A DNA stretch of 64,000 nt from SCBR16-9 sp964537975 (GCA_964537975.1 CAZIDP010000003.1:1-64000); one strand, 5' to 3'; shown: positions 1 to 9,352, counted from the first letter of the stretch. The notes: generated from the letters alone by a model not told the origin. Translations and numbers: made by a program.

Positions 1-59
1 TTCTTTCGTGAAGCAACGATACCTTTTCAGATAGATTTATTGTAAAGCAATTCGTGTTT

Positions 60-88
60 TTGACTTTTTCAGGGCATAAGGTTACAAT
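60..88 (+). promoter_or_regulatory. Sigma70-type promoter for glycyl-tRNA synthetase
   Basis: TTGACT at 60-65 and TACAAT at 83-88 are separated by exactly 17 bases, a near-consensus housekeeping promoter. Transcription would begin near 95 and leave a leader of about 70 bases before the glyQS start. This is read directly from sequence; activity is inferred. Confidence 0.65.
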
Positions 89-162
89 ACGCCCCACATT
101 CCCCAACGCTTTCCCGGGTAATTCCCTCATTATTGACCCCTAAAAAATATCAGGAGTATGAC

Positions 163-1461
163 GTGGATAAACTGGTGAGCCTTTGCAAACGCAAGGGATT
201 TATATTTCAATCAAGTGGCATTTATGGTGGTATCAATGGATGCTGGGATTTTGGCCCACTCGGTGTTGAGTTAAAGCGCAATCTGAAAAACCATTGGTGG
301 TACCATTTTGTGCAAACCCGTGATGATATTGTTGGTTTGGATGCCAGTATCATCATGCATCCCGATGTCTGGGTAGCCAGTGGCCATGTTGAAGAGTTCA
401 ACGACATCGTTGTCGATTGCAAAGAATGCAAAAAGCGATTTCGGGAAGACCACTTGGAGAACAAGGTGAAATGCCCGGAATGTGGTGGTGAACTGACCGA
501 ACCCAAAAAGTTCAACAGTATGCTGCGGACACGCCTTGGCGTCAGTGATGATACCGCGGTAGAAACCTATCTGCGACCAGAAACCTGCCAATCGATTTTT
601 GTCGATTTTAAAGAAGTTTATTCTTCTTCACGCACCAAAGTGCCTTTTGGAATCGCGCAAGTAGGAAAAGCATTCCGCAATGAGGTAAACCCCCGGAATT
701 TTATCTTCAGAAGCCGGGAATTCGAACAGATGGAAATCGAGTTTTTCTGCAAAGAAGAAGATGAAGAACGGTGGTTTGATAAGTGGCAGGAAGATATCTG
801 GGCCTGGTACCTGTCAATCGGTTTGCAGGAAGACAAGATGCGTTGGTATGAACACCCGAAAGAATCGCTCGCGCACTACTCCAAGCGTACCGTCGATGTA
901 GAATATGAATTTCCCTTTGGTTGGGGCGAGTTACAGGGATTGGCCAACCGAGGCACATTCGATATTAATGCCCATTCAAAAAAATCAGGCAAAGACCTTT
1001 CCTATTTTGATCAGGAAAAAAATGAACGGTTCATACCCACTGTAATAGAGCCATCTGCTGGTGCAGATCGAACTGTCTTGGCCGTGCTTTGCAATGCATA
1101 CCGGGAAGAGCAAGTAAATGATGAAACCCGGATTGTGATGGGCTTTACACCACAACTCGCGCCAATAAAAGCTGCTGTACTGCCCTTGGTTAAAAAAGAT
1201 GGTCTGGCAGAAATGGCTCAGGATTTTGAGAAAAAACTACGGCGCAAGTTTAATACTTTTTATGATCATGGTGGCGCAATAGGGCGTCGTTACCGTCGTA
1301 TGGATGAGATTGGCACGCCTTTTTGCATCTGCTTGGATTATGATACCAAAGAAGACGGTACCGTAACGATCCGTGAGCGGGACAGCATGGAGCAGATACG
1401 TATACCTATGGATGACGTCGTCGCATATGTTCAAAAAGCCATAGATTTAGACCAGGATTAG
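163..1461 (+). CDS. glyQS: Glycyl-tRNA synthetase, dimeric (alpha2) class II type
   Basis: Charges tRNA-Gly with glycine in the cytoplasm. The 432-aa product has the class II layout: the N-terminal KLVSLCKRKGF and IYGG signature, a CxxC...CxxC zinc pair (about residues 86/89 and 104/107), the RPET segment, motif 2 (FRNE...FRSREFEQME, about 171-191), a motif 3 Arg (GADRTVL), and a C-terminal anticodon-binding domain starting near TPQLAPIKAAV. The open frame extends to a TTG at 133, but the GTG at 163 has AGGAG six bases upstream and gives the usual MDKLVSLCKR start, so I chose 163. A consensus promoter precedes it. The methyltransferase gene follows after about 10-30 bases and is probably co-transcribed. 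Confidence 0.95.
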   Translation: MDKLVSLCKRKGFIFQSSGIYGGINGCWDFGPLGVELKRNLKNHWWYHFVQTRDDIVGLDASIIMHPDVWVASGHVEEFNDIVVDCKECKKRFREDHLENKVKCPECGGELTEPKKFNSMLRTRLGVSDDTAVETYLRPETCQSIFVDFKEVYSSSRTKVPFGIAQVGKAFRNEVNPRNFIFRSREFEQMEIEFFCKEEDEERWFDKWQEDIWAWYLSIGLQEDKMRWYEHPKESLAHYSKRTVDVEYEFPFGWGELQGLANRGTFDINAHSKKSGKDLSYFDQEKNERFIPTVIEPSAGADRTVLAVLCNAYREEQVNDETRIVMGFTPQLAPIKAAVLPLVKKDGLAEMAQDFEKKLRRKFNTFYDHGGAIGRRYRRMDEIGTPFCICLDYDTKEDGTVTIRERDSMEQIRIPMDDVVAYVQKAIDLDQD

Positions 1462-1491
1462 CATAAGCCGGTGTTGGAACCGGATACTATC

Positions 1492-2241
1492 ATGCAACCT
1501 TTTGATTATGATTTAGCAGCCTCGTCTTATGACCAGTTTCGTCGAGGGCGAGGCCCTTATTTTTCCAAACTGCTGGAGCTTTCCAGAATAGCACCCGGTA
1601 ATCGTTTTTTGGAATTGGGTGCCGGAACAGGCAACAATACACTTGCGATGGAAGAAGAATGCGGTGCTGTGCAAATTGTAGCACTGGATGCTTCTCTAGG
1701 TATGTTGAACAAAGCGAAAGCAAAGTTACATCGTTCTGACTGCCTGCAAGGCGATGCACGGCATCTTCCCTTTAAAAATGCTGCCTTTGATTTTTTGTAT
1801 TCAACGTACCTTGTTCATCACATAAAAGAGATTGAAGTTTTTTTTCGAGAAGGCTACCGGGTACTTGCTCAGAATGGCATCCTGGCAACAGTCTCGACGC
1901 CTGAAGAATTTATCAAGAAGCATCCAATGAATACATATTTCCCCAGCTTTGCACGCATTGATCTGGCCAGATTCCAATCAATTGATTTATTAGTGCAGGC
2001 GATGAAGTCTGTTGGTTTTTCCGATGTTACGCATTGCATTCTTGCTGACGCACCTTGTCCTGTTGATGCAGAATATGTTCACCGTGTAGAGAACAGGTTC
2101 ATATCAACCTATGATTTGATCCCTCCAGAGGAATTCCAATCAGGTGTTGCACGGTTAAAAGAAGATGTACGTGTGCATGGCAAGTTGCCAGTAGAATTGA
2201 TTCGGGAAGCAGTTGTTGTTTATGGCAGAAAAAATTGCTGA
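1492..2241 (+). CDS. SAM-dependent class I methyltransferase (UbiE/Methyltransf_11 type)
   Basis: About 249 aa with a Rossmann-fold methyltransferase core: motif I FLELGAGTGNN (about residues 39-49), an acidic motif II (ALDAS), motif III around GDARHLPF, and YSTYLVHHIKEI as motif IV/post-I. These bind S-adenosylmethionine. The C-terminal half, which would define the acceptor, has no pattern I recognise, so the substrate is unknown. The frame opens at a GTG at 1471; the ATG at 1492 has a short GGA at a better distance and is preferred, though weakly. It lies immediately downstream of glyQS in the same direction, and a hairpin with a T-run follows, consistent with the end of a two-gene transcript. 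Confidence 0.8.
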   Translation: MQPFDYDLAASSYDQFRRGRGPYFSKLLELSRIAPGNRFLELGAGTGNNTLAMEEECGAVQIVALDASLGMLNKAKAKLHRSDCLQGDARHLPFKNAAFDFLYSTYLVHHIKEIEVFFREGYRVLAQNGILATVSTPEEFIKKHPMNTYFPSFARIDLARFQSIDLLVQAMKSVGFSDVTHCILADAPCPVDAEYVHRVENRFISTYDLIPPEEFQSGVARLKEDVRVHGKLPVELIREAVVVYGRKNC

Positions 2242-2311
2242 TCTATTTGGGACTGCTTCATTATGCGTGCTATACTTTTCGTTTCAATACATAAAATTAC
2301 ACTGGCATACG

Positions 2312-2368
2312 ACAAGCTCTTCAGTTAAGTTAATAGACTGACATAACAGCTTGTTGGTTCTTTTTTTT
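2312..2368 (+). terminator. Candidate intrinsic terminator after the glyQS-methyltransferase pair
   Basis: ACAAGCT (2312-2318) pairs perfectly with AGCTTGT (2348-2354), with an inner CAGT/ACTG pairing. Six bases later there is a run of eight T (2361-2368). The large loop and the gap before the T-run make it imperfect. The same bases also supply the proposed -35 box of the dxs promoter. Confidence 0.4.
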
Positions 2369-2394
2369 CAATGTAGAATACATTTACATGTATT
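2351..2394 (+). promoter_or_regulatory. Putative dxs promoter with an overlapping inverted repeat
   Basis: TTGTTG (2351-2356) and TAGAAT (2374-2379) are 17 bases apart. A perfect 7-base inverted repeat, AATACAT-TTAC-ATGTATT (2377-2394), begins inside the -10 box and covers the expected start site. That placement would suit a repressor operator or a 5'-end hairpin. Confidence 0.4.
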
Positions 2395-2424
2395 TATCCT
2401 TGGAAGGGTTAATGGATAAAAAAC

Positions 2425-4344
2425 ATGGCCTTGTTGGAAAATATACACACTCCAGATGATGTAAAAAATTTAGACACAACACAATTGGAATTGCTTGCAA
2501 GCGAATTACGTGAGCAAATCATTGATGTTGTGAACCGAAATGGTGGTCATCTGGCATCTCCATTGGGCGTAGTGGAATTAACAATCGCCCTCCATTATGT
2601 TTATGACATTGGTGTGGATCAGCTCATTTGGGATGTCGGGCACCAATGTTATGCCCATAAAATTCTCACGGGTCGCAAAGACAAGATGGATACGCTCCGG
2701 AAAAAAGATGGGCTTAGCGGTTATCCAAAACGATCTGAAAGTCTCTATGATTGTTTCGGTACCGGCCACAGTTCCACATCCATTTCAGCAGCAGCTGGTA
2801 TGGCTGTAGCGCGTGACTTGAATAACGAAAACAATCATATCATTGCCCTGATTGGCGATGGTGCCATGACAGCAGGTATGGCGATCGAAGGCTTGTCACA
2901 TGCGGGCGACCTGGGCCTGAATATGCTCGTTATTCTGAATGACAATGAAATGTCGATATCGCGGAATGTGGGGGGGTTGTCTAAATACTTTAACCGTCTC
3001 ATAACCGCGGCTCCGTATAAGCGCGCAAAACAAGATGTGGGGAGTTTTGTTAAAGCTATTGTCGGGCAACGTATGACACGTACCATCCAGGACTTGGAAA
3101 AATCCATCAAAGGTTTTATTACACAGGGGATGTTATTTCAAGAGCTTGGCTTCAATTACCTTGGGCCGGTCGATGGGCACGATTTACCCTTGCTGATAGA
3201 GTGCCTGAGCAATATCAAGCAGATGAAAGGCCCCATCATCCTCCATTGTCGTACTGAAAAGGGGAAAGGGCTGAAGGTTGCAGAAGAAGACCCCCAGAAA
3301 TACCATGGGGTGAAGCCACATGCATTGCAGGAGACAGACCAGGAGGGCAACGCGTTACCTGCTCCAGATGAAGCCAAGAGACTCTCTGTACCTACTTTTA
3401 CCGACTCATTCGCTGATGTCATGATTGAAATCGCAGCAATGGATACCCGCGTCGTCGGTATAACAGCAGCCATGCCCACAGGCACTGGTTTATCACGTTT
3501 TGAAGAGGTATATCCGGACCGATTTTATGATGTCGGTATTTGTGAACAACACGCTGTGACTTTTGCCGCAGGTCTTGCCGCCCGGGGTATGAAGCCGGTT
3601 GCCGCAATTTACTCCACATTCTTGCAACGTGGATATGATCAATTAATTCATGATGTCTGTATCCAGAATTTGCCGGTAGTTTTTGCAATTGATCGTGCCG
3701 GTCTTGTTGGTGAAGACAGCCCGACGCAAAACGGTACTTTCGACATTTCGTTCCTCCGCGCAATTCCCAATATCATTATTGGCGTACCACGCGACGAAAT
3801 TGATCTCAAGCTTATGATGCAATGGACATTGTCTGTTGACTATCCCATAGCCATTCGATACGCCCGTGATAAAGCAACCGTTATCGGCAATACCGATTGC
3901 AGAGACATTGCACATGGAGAAATTTTACGCATTGGTAGTGACGGAAATTTCCTGGCAATAGGACCCGCTGTGCTATCGTGCCTTAAAGCAGCAGAAATGT
4001 TGGAATCTGAAGGAATTTCGCTTGGTGTTGTAGATGCACGGTGGGTGAAACCACTGGATACCGACCTGTTGTTAACACTGGTAGACACCCCGATTATCAC
4101 TGTAGAAGAAAACACCTTGCCTGGTGGATTTGGAAGTGCTGTGCTTGAGTTTTATGCCGATCTTGGAATGCTGAGTAAGCTGCGCATACACCGTGCTGGA
4201 ATCCCGGATATCTTCAGCGAGCAAGCAACACGGGATGAACAACTGGAAACCCATCATTTAGATGCATTGGGTCTGGCAGAGCAGGCAAGAAAATTTTTGC
4301 ATATCCATTCAACTAAAACGCCAGCACCTGTTCGCGTTTCCTGA
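2425..4344 (+). CDS. dxs: 1-Deoxy-D-xylulose-5-phosphate synthase
   Basis: Thiamine-diphosphate enzyme that condenses pyruvate with glyceraldehyde 3-phosphate, the first step of the MEP isoprenoid pathway, also feeding thiamine and pyridoxal. The 639-aa length is normal. Visible features are the N-terminal LASPLGVVELT and DVGHQCYAHKI segments, CFGTGHSSTSIS, the ThDP/Mg site GDGAMTAGM (144-152) followed by the LVILNDNEMSIS motif, the central transketolase pyrimidine domain (DVGICEQHAVTFAAG), and the C-terminal transketolase domain with VEENTLPGGFGSAV. The ATG at 2425 is the first usable start in frame; its Shine-Dalgarno is weak (GGAAGGG lies 16 bases away). It stands alone with its own putative promoter. 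Confidence 0.97.
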   Translation: MALLENIHTPDDVKNLDTTQLELLASELREQIIDVVNRNGGHLASPLGVVELTIALHYVYDIGVDQLIWDVGHQCYAHKILTGRKDKMDTLRKKDGLSGYPKRSESLYDCFGTGHSSTSISAAAGMAVARDLNNENNHIIALIGDGAMTAGMAIEGLSHAGDLGLNMLVILNDNEMSISRNVGGLSKYFNRLITAAPYKRAKQDVGSFVKAIVGQRMTRTIQDLEKSIKGFITQGMLFQELGFNYLGPVDGHDLPLLIECLSNIKQMKGPIILHCRTEKGKGLKVAEEDPQKYHGVKPHALQETDQEGNALPAPDEAKRLSVPTFTDSFADVMIEIAAMDTRVVGITAAMPTGTGLSRFEEVYPDRFYDVGICEQHAVTFAAGLAARGMKPVAAIYSTFLQRGYDQLIHDVCIQNLPVVFAIDRAGLVGEDSPTQNGTFDISFLRAIPNIIIGVPRDEIDLKLMMQWTLSVDYPIAIRYARDKATVIGNTDCRDIAHGEILRIGSDGNFLAIGPAVLSCLKAAEMLESEGISLGVVDARWVKPLDTDLLLTLVDTPIITVEENTLPGGFGSAVLEFYADLGMLSKLRIHRAGIPDIFSEQATRDEQLETHHLDALGLAEQARKFLHIHSTKTPAPVRVS

Positions 4345-4413
4345 CAAAAATAATAGACCAATCTCTATTACAATACCGCTATTTTAACTGTACACAATTA
4401 CTCCGATAGAACA

Positions 4414-4974
4414 TTATATAGAAAAGTCAATTGTTGTGCTTTCCTGTGCGATATTGATTAATGAATTAGCAAGCTGGTTTAACCGAGAACATGTTAATGC
4501 GTCAATGCATTCACCTGTTTCACAAAATAAAGCATGGATACGCGGTAATGAAACATTGTCCGATTGTAAAACAGCGCCTATATGCTCACATACACCAGCG
4601 AGATGGCTCAACGCTTTCACTGCCCCTGATTGGCCAGACGCAACACCAAGTAAGAAAACAGGTTTCCCTGTAAGTGCAGAAGGGTAGCCCATATTGTCAA
4701 TGAAGGTTTTGATCACCGAGCTGTAACTACCATGATATTCCGGCGTTGTAAGTAATACAGCATCTGCCGCTTTGATTCTGTCAGTTATCTCAAACGCAAA
4801 ATCATCTGCAACTTCTTGTCCAGGAAATTGCATCAGCAAATCTCTGGGGTTTAATACATCAACATTGGCTCCATAGTTTTCACGCAGCAACTTTTCAACA
4901 TAGCGAGCTGCATGTGCAGTCCGACTGTGCTGTCGTGCGCTTCCAATTATGATTGCAATGTGTGGTGTATTCAT
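4414..4974 (-). CDS. NADPH-dependent FMN reductase-like flavoprotein
   Basis: A 186-aa flavodoxin-fold protein. The N-terminal IIGSARQHSRT (residues 9-19) is the FMN phosphate-binding loop of the NADPH-dependent FMN/azoreductase family, and TTPEYHGSYSSVIKTFIDNM (about 76-95) is the family's second signature (PEYxGSxxxxLKNxxD). LLGVASGQSGAVKAL follows as in ArsH/YieF-type reductases. It probably reduces quinones, flavin or other electrophiles with NAD(P)H in the cytosol; the physiological acceptor cannot be told. It converges with dxs, and no strong ribosome binding site is visible. Confidence 0.85.
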   Translation of the reverse strand: MNTPHIAIIIGSARQHSRTAHAARYVEKLLRENYGANVDVLNPRDLLMQFPGQEVADDFAFEITDRIKAADAVLLTTPEYHGSYSSVIKTFIDNMGYPSALTGKPVFLLGVASGQSGAVKALSHLAGVCEHIGAVLQSDNVSLPRIHALFCETGECIDALTCSRLNQLANSLINIAQESTTIDFSI

Positions 4975-5128
4975 TATATTTGGACTAGAATGTATGGGAG
5001 AGTTTATGAATCAAACAACAATTCAATAAACTCTTTCTATATGAACAATTATTCCTTCCTGTTGACAATAAACCACAAAATAAAATCATGAAGACGGAAT
5101 GATTTGAGTAGATTGCGATTGTTCAGGT

Positions 5129-5168
5129 AAAAAAAATACCCCGGAACTGACTTTAAAGTCCAGGGTAT
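5129..5168 (-). terminator. Intrinsic terminator downstream of the PhoPQ-related lipoprotein gene
   Basis: On the minus strand an ATACCC-containing stem (right arm TCCAGGGTAT 5159-5168, left arm ATACCCCGGA 5136-5145, one mismatch) is followed by eight uninterrupted T (complement of 5129-5136). It lies about 40 bases beyond the stop codon at 5208, as expected for a Rho-independent terminator. Confidence 0.8.
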
Positions 5169-5207
5169 TGTAACAGGTTTGTATTTCTAAATTATTGTTC
5201 CACAGGT

Positions 5208-6683
5208 CTATGAGTTACCCTCTCCTGAAAGGTATCCGCCCAATGGTTTTTCTGGCGGTACATAAGTAAAAGGTGTCTCTACTGGCACAACCTGTACCGG
5301 TGTTGTCAGTTTGAGAGGGTAGGGGATATTTGGCAAATCATAAGTTAGCTCTATCATGAACGCAGTCCAGCCATCATCAGGCATATCAACTGTGGCCTCA
5401 TACAAATTGCCGCCGATGTCTTCAAGAGGTGTTGACTCCCATATTGGCCCTACTATATCAAGTCGAAAGTCTCGCGCTTCCGGATTGGTCGCTTTCCAGA
5501 GAAGCGCCTCACGGGGCATCTGGGTAGTTTCAACGCGGGTAGTATTCGCCGATGGGAACGTCCAATGCAATTCTGGCAACGTCGTGTCTGTTAACAGCGC
5601 CTGATAAAAAACCATAATACTGATGTTCGCGTCTGAGCCACGCAAGCTGTGGTCTGCATTGGGTACATAGCGAAGATATTTAGGTCCTGGCAATTCATCC
5701 CAATAAAATTGTGTGGAATCCGGAACAAAGAATTGGTCTCCAGTGGCATATATAAGATACTTCGGCATCGTAAAGCGGTGGCGATAATGATATGGTTCAA
5801 CTATTTCCAACAATCGATCGTATTCCGGGGATCCCATCCAGTTCATAATGTCGTGCTCAACATAATCTTTTACTGCGGGAGCCCAGAATCCATACACAGA
5901 CCAATGATGCTCGAATGATGGAACAAGATTCAGCAAGTTTATCACCACTGGTGCAATGGCTCGAACTCGCGGATCAACAGCGGCTGTTGTCCAGGTTGTC
6001 CAGCCACGCTTGGAACCGCCAAATACCATGAATGAGGATATATTGATATCTTGCTCATCAATGTCCCCACAAAAATCCTGTATCGTATCCATCGCCCGGA
6101 CCACGCCTTTGGTCATGGGAAGACGTGCCAGCCAGTCAGCATCTCCCGTGTGCAGAAATTTATCCCAGGTATAAGCTATAAGATCATCTTCAAACATCGG
6201 TCGATCAAGATCAGGGAATTGCAATGGTTGATTTGGTATTTGACCCAAATCAGCTACCACAGAATTGGAAAAAAGGGCCAATTGCAATCTTTCATCGTCA
6301 GGATTTTCATTATACTCACTGCCATTTCTGCCACCACCAATCATCAATAATGCGGTTTCGTGTTGAACGTTGTCCGGAACAATAACCCGAAGCCAATGTT
6401 GCCATTCAGTTCGGTCTACTTCACTGGAGCTACGCCAGGTCTGAGAAACGAGATCAATAACGTAATAAGTCCAACCATCTCCTTTCAACGTATGTGCAAC
6501 TTCAAAACGATATGCAGGATCGTCACGCTGAATGTATTCATCTAAAGGAGTAATATCGGTCAATATTGATGCGGTGGGTTCGACTGTTTCTTCCGCTTTT
6601 TGCACGCATCCAGAAGAAAATAAAAGCAATAAAACTACCGTTAATGTGAATCCAAGTGTCAAATACTTACTGGACCAGATCAT
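5208..6683 (-). CDS. PhoPQ-activated pathogenicity-related (PqaA-type) lipoprotein
   Basis: A 491-aa protein of the PhoPQ_related alpha/beta-hydrolase family. It starts with a lipoprotein signal (hydrophobic run 9-22, lipobox FSSGC, lipidated Cys26). The family core is clear: WQHWLRVIVPD, LLMIGGGRNG, nucleophile elbow FGGSKRGW (Ser224), DPRVRAIAPVVINLLN, and YLIYATGDQFFVPDS with PNADHSLRG as the likely Asp and His of the triad. The last ~110 residues form an extra beta-rich domain. Reported members were linked to virulence or peptide resistance in Salmonella, but family members in environmental bacteria are uncharacterised and the substrate here is unknown. It follows the DUF1573 gene by 90 bases and ends at a strong terminator. 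Confidence 0.88.
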   Translation of the reverse strand: MIWSSKYLTLGFTLTVVLLLLFSSGCVQKAEETVEPTASILTDITPLDEYIQRDDPAYRFEVAHTLKGDGWTYYVIDLVSQTWRSSSEVDRTEWQHWLRVIVPDNVQHETALLMIGGGRNGSEYNENPDDERLQLALFSNSVVADLGQIPNQPLQFPDLDRPMFEDDLIAYTWDKFLHTGDADWLARLPMTKGVVRAMDTIQDFCGDIDEQDINISSFMVFGGSKRGWTTWTTAAVDPRVRAIAPVVINLLNLVPSFEHHWSVYGFWAPAVKDYVEHDIMNWMGSPEYDRLLEIVEPYHYRHRFTMPKYLIYATGDQFFVPDSTQFYWDELPGPKYLRYVPNADHSLRGSDANISIMVFYQALLTDTTLPELHWTFPSANTTRVETTQMPREALLWKATNPEARDFRLDIVGPIWESTPLEDIGGNLYEATVDMPDDGWTAFMIELTYDLPNIPYPLKLTTPVQVVPVETPFTYVPPEKPLGGYLSGEGNS

Positions 6684-6773
6684 ACATCATTCTCCTGCTG
6701 CGTTGTTGGTTTATAGGCTATACATCACATTTCTACGGAAATCAAGTTGGTAAATTTCCTGGATATCCAGATT

Positions 6774-7796
6774 TTATGGTTTGGGATTCTGTATTGGAAC
6801 CCGAAATTCAGTATTACCAGGAATATCGGTATAGATCAAAATGTCTTGGCCATCCATGCTGCCATCTACTGGTATATCCATAATTCGTATTATATAGGCA
6901 TCGCCTCTTTGTTCCCTGATTTCGACACCCATATCAGGTGATGGAGGTACTACTTCAACTACTTCAAAATCAACTACCTTGCCCGGTGATACACGTATAT
7001 ATTGATTGGTGGTTTTTTCTGAATCATCGTTATAAGGTATGCGTAAATGTGTCGGAACAATTACAATATCACCCATGACTTGACCAGCTACCCTTAATGT
7101 CACCACAGGATATTCAGCACTCCCTGTATGTATCGATATGTTGTTATTAAAGGTTCCCTCTGGTGCATTTTCTTTGACTGACAAAGTTAGCTCATATTCT
7201 TTGCCAGATTCCAACATTTCATAATCAACGGTAAGGGCATCTATAGGATTGACAATTCTTTCAATGTTAAAAAAAAGCTCTGGAAGCATAGAGGTTACGC
7301 GAACTTTTTCTACACTTTCACCGCCCAGCATGACCTGTCTGAAGTTAACGCTGCGAGGTTCTATATTGATTGGTGCCAATGCTTCTCCTCTGAATTGTAG
7401 TCGAAGAGCGGAGGTTTGGGGATCATTACTGCGAACCGTAAAACTGGTTGTCTGTGGTCCATACCGATTTTTCAAATCAAAGTTTGCAGAAATGGTTGTT
7501 GATTCACCAGGCTCCAGCTGATCTTTTTCCGGGTGTGCGGCAGAACAGCCACATGAGGTTTGAATACCCTGAATTATCAGCACTTGATCACCCGTGTTTT
7601 GAATCGTGAAATCGTTCGTAACAACTTCAGTATTTAATGCAGTGCCAAACTGGTATATTGGTTCAGAAGTAGTGATACGAGGTTGTGCCGATGCTTGTGT
7701 AGCAAAACCAACAACAATACAACAGACTAATAAAATAAAATAACGCAGGAAGTGCTTTGCAGTTCTTGAATTCCGGCAATTGTCATGATTTAACAT
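6774..7796 (-). CDS. Secreted DUF1573-domain protein
   Basis: About 340 aa with a signal peptide (hydrophobic run ~18-30, cleavage near ATQASAQ). The first domain, about residues 45-140, is DUF1573, an immunoglobulin-like fold with the hallmark TSCGC (80-84) and PGESTTISANFDL. At least one further beta-sandwich repeat follows (RSVNFRQVMLGGESVEKVRVT). Proteins of this type are extracytoplasmic and often duplicated in Bacteroidetes and PVC-type genomes; the role is unknown. The open frame extends to 7946, but the added 50 residues contain a second hydrophobic stretch. The ATG at 7796 gives a normal signal peptide with AGGAG 13 bases upstream. Probably transcribed together with the downstream PhoPQ-related gene. 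Confidence 0.82.
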   Translation of the reverse strand: MLNHDNCRNSRTAKHFLRYFILLVCCIVVGFATQASAQPRITTSEPIYQFGTALNTEVVTNDFTIQNTGDQVLIIQGIQTSCGCSAAHPEKDQLEPGESTTISANFDLKNRYGPQTTSFTVRSNDPQTSALRLQFRGEALAPINIEPRSVNFRQVMLGGESVEKVRVTSMLPELFFNIERIVNPIDALTVDYEMLESGKEYELTLSVKENAPEGTFNNNISIHTGSAEYPVVTLRVAGQVMGDIVIVPTHLRIPYNDDSEKTTNQYIRVSPGKVVDFEVVEVVPPSPDMGVEIREQRGDAYIIRIMDIPVDGSMDGQDILIYTDIPGNTEFRVPIQNPKP

Positions 7797-8011
7797 TATA
7801 TTGGGAGGGCTCCTATAGTAAATTTTGAAAATGCATGAATAGCCTGTAACAAAAACGATTGAGTAATGTAACTCAGACCAGAATAATAAACATAACGTTA
7901 CAAGATTGAACATTACAATCGCAAGAACAATGCTTGAAACATTCAATGGTTTTCGTTAGTATACGCTCATGCTGGATCATACTACTTTAATTTGGTGAAG
8001 GTAAACTCTCT

Positions 8012-9352
8012 ATGCTCAAAACAGTGTTTGATAACCCGTGGGTACGTGCGGCAGGGCTTTTATTTGCAATTATATTGGGGGCGTGTCTGGTATACATGCT
8101 GAGTCAGGTACTTGTTCCCCTGTTCCTGGCTTTTTTGGTTGCATATGCATTTGATCCTATTATGGATTATTTCGAGTCTAAACGTATTTCACGAACGGCA
8201 GCAGTGGTAGGATTGGTGTTTGTTTTATCAATAACCGTTTTGATGATACCCCTGTACTTTGTACCCAAGATGGTTACAGAAGCACAAGATTTGATTGATA
8301 GTGCCGCTCGTGAAGTTGATGATTCCTGGTTAAATCGAATGCTTGAACGATTGCCTCTTGAAATGCTGATTGATTTATTGCCTCCTCCTGATGAATCAAC
8401 TGCGTATGATTCTGATGCATACTTACAGGATGCATATGGGTATGAGCATGGGTATGAGCATGGATATGAAGATATATCCTCCATTGAAGCTGATGATGAG
8501 ACAGTAATTGCTTTACGAGGCACCGATGGTGAAATTGCAGACGATATTGATTTGAGGGCAGTGTTGGCGCAGCGTATTGGTTTTTACATACAGTCCAATG
8601 CAATGCAGTTTTTCAAGGCTCATGCCAGCTCGTTGATGGGTGTAAGCCGTAGAGCTGGCAGTTCATTTGCCGACTTGTTTTCCTCTTTAGGCAATTACAT
8701 CATGAACTTCATCGTAGTGATCGGCAATTTTGCGTTGTTTGCCTTTGTCGCTATTTACCTGCTGAAAGATTATGACACCATCATTAAAAATATTGATGAT
8801 CTGGTTCCGCCTCGATACAAGGACAAAATACGGATAGTTATGCGTAAAATTGACCATCAGCTCCGTGGTTTTTTGCGTGGTCAACTTCTGGTTTGCTTAT
8901 TTCTGGGGGTTTCGTACACTATAGGATTGGAGCTTTCTGGAACTCCATTTGGTCTGTTTCTTGGGATTTTCGGTGGTATCGCAAGTATGGTACCGTACTT
9001 GGGTTTTGTGCTCACGATTGGCCCAGCAGTCATATTGAACTTGATTGAGCATGGCTTTGCATTAAATGTGGTTGGTGTTCTACTGACCTTCGCTATTGCG
9101 CAAACTATTGAAAGTTATTATGTGACTCCAAAAGTTGTCGGCTCACAAGTTGGCTTGGGGCCGGTATGGATCGTCTTATCTTTTGTGGTGTTCAGCAGTA
9201 CGCTTGGATTTATAGGGTTGCTATTGGCTGTGCCCATTGCTGCTGTAATGAAGGTATTGGTCATGGAAATGTTGCAATATTACAAGGAATCATCTTTTTT
9301 CTTGTCTTCACCACCATCTCCTCCGGGTAAAGGCGGTGCCTCTACTTTGTGA
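8012..9352 (+). CDS. AI-2E family transporter (PerM/YdiK-type permease)
   Basis: A 446-aa inner-membrane protein with about eight hydrophobic segments in the AI-2E family pattern: two at the N-terminus (13-48), one at 63-84, then a soluble region, and a C-terminal block with LFLGIFGGIASMVPYLGFVLTIGPA and IESYYVTPKVVGSQVGLGPVWIVLS, the family's signature region. Members export varied small molecules or Na+; the cargo cannot be predicted. Odd points: the soluble region carries an acidic insert with a GYEH tandem repeat (143-154), and the last 24 codons overlap the 3' end of pssA on the other strand. GAAGGT nine bases before the ATG supports the start. Confidence 0.87.
   Translation: MLKTVFDNPWVRAAGLLFAIILGACLVYMLSQVLVPLFLAFLVAYAFDPIMDYFESKRISRTAAVVGLVFVLSITVLMIPLYFVPKMVTEAQDLIDSAAREVDDSWLNRMLERLPLEMLIDLLPPPDESTAYDSDAYLQDAYGYEHGYEHGYEDISSIEADDETVIALRGTDGEIADDIDLRAVLAQRIGFYIQSNAMQFFKAHASSLMGVSRRAGSSFADLFSSLGNYIMNFIVVIGNFALFAFVAIYLLKDYDTIIKNIDDLVPPRYKDKIRIVMRKIDHQLRGFLRGQLLVCLFLGVSYTIGLELSGTPFGLFLGIFGGIASMVPYLGFVLTIGPAVILNLIEHGFALNVVGVLLTFAIAQTIESYYVTPKVVGSQVGLGPVWIVLSFVVFSSTLGFIGLLLAVPIAAVMKVLVMEMLQYYKESSFFLSSPPSPPGKGGASTL
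8438..8473 (+). repeat. Tandem 12-base coding repeat (GYEH x3) inside the permease gene
   Basis: Three near-identical 12-base units encode GYEH, GYEH, GYED at residues 143-154. The preceding DAYLQDAY and following EADDE make this an acidic, aromatic low-complexity insert between membrane segments. Confidence 0.75.

Noticed and set aside
8438..8473. Tandem 12-base repeat considered as a CRISPR or regulatory array
   Set aside because: It is in frame, encodes GYEH units, has no spacers and lies within an intact gene.
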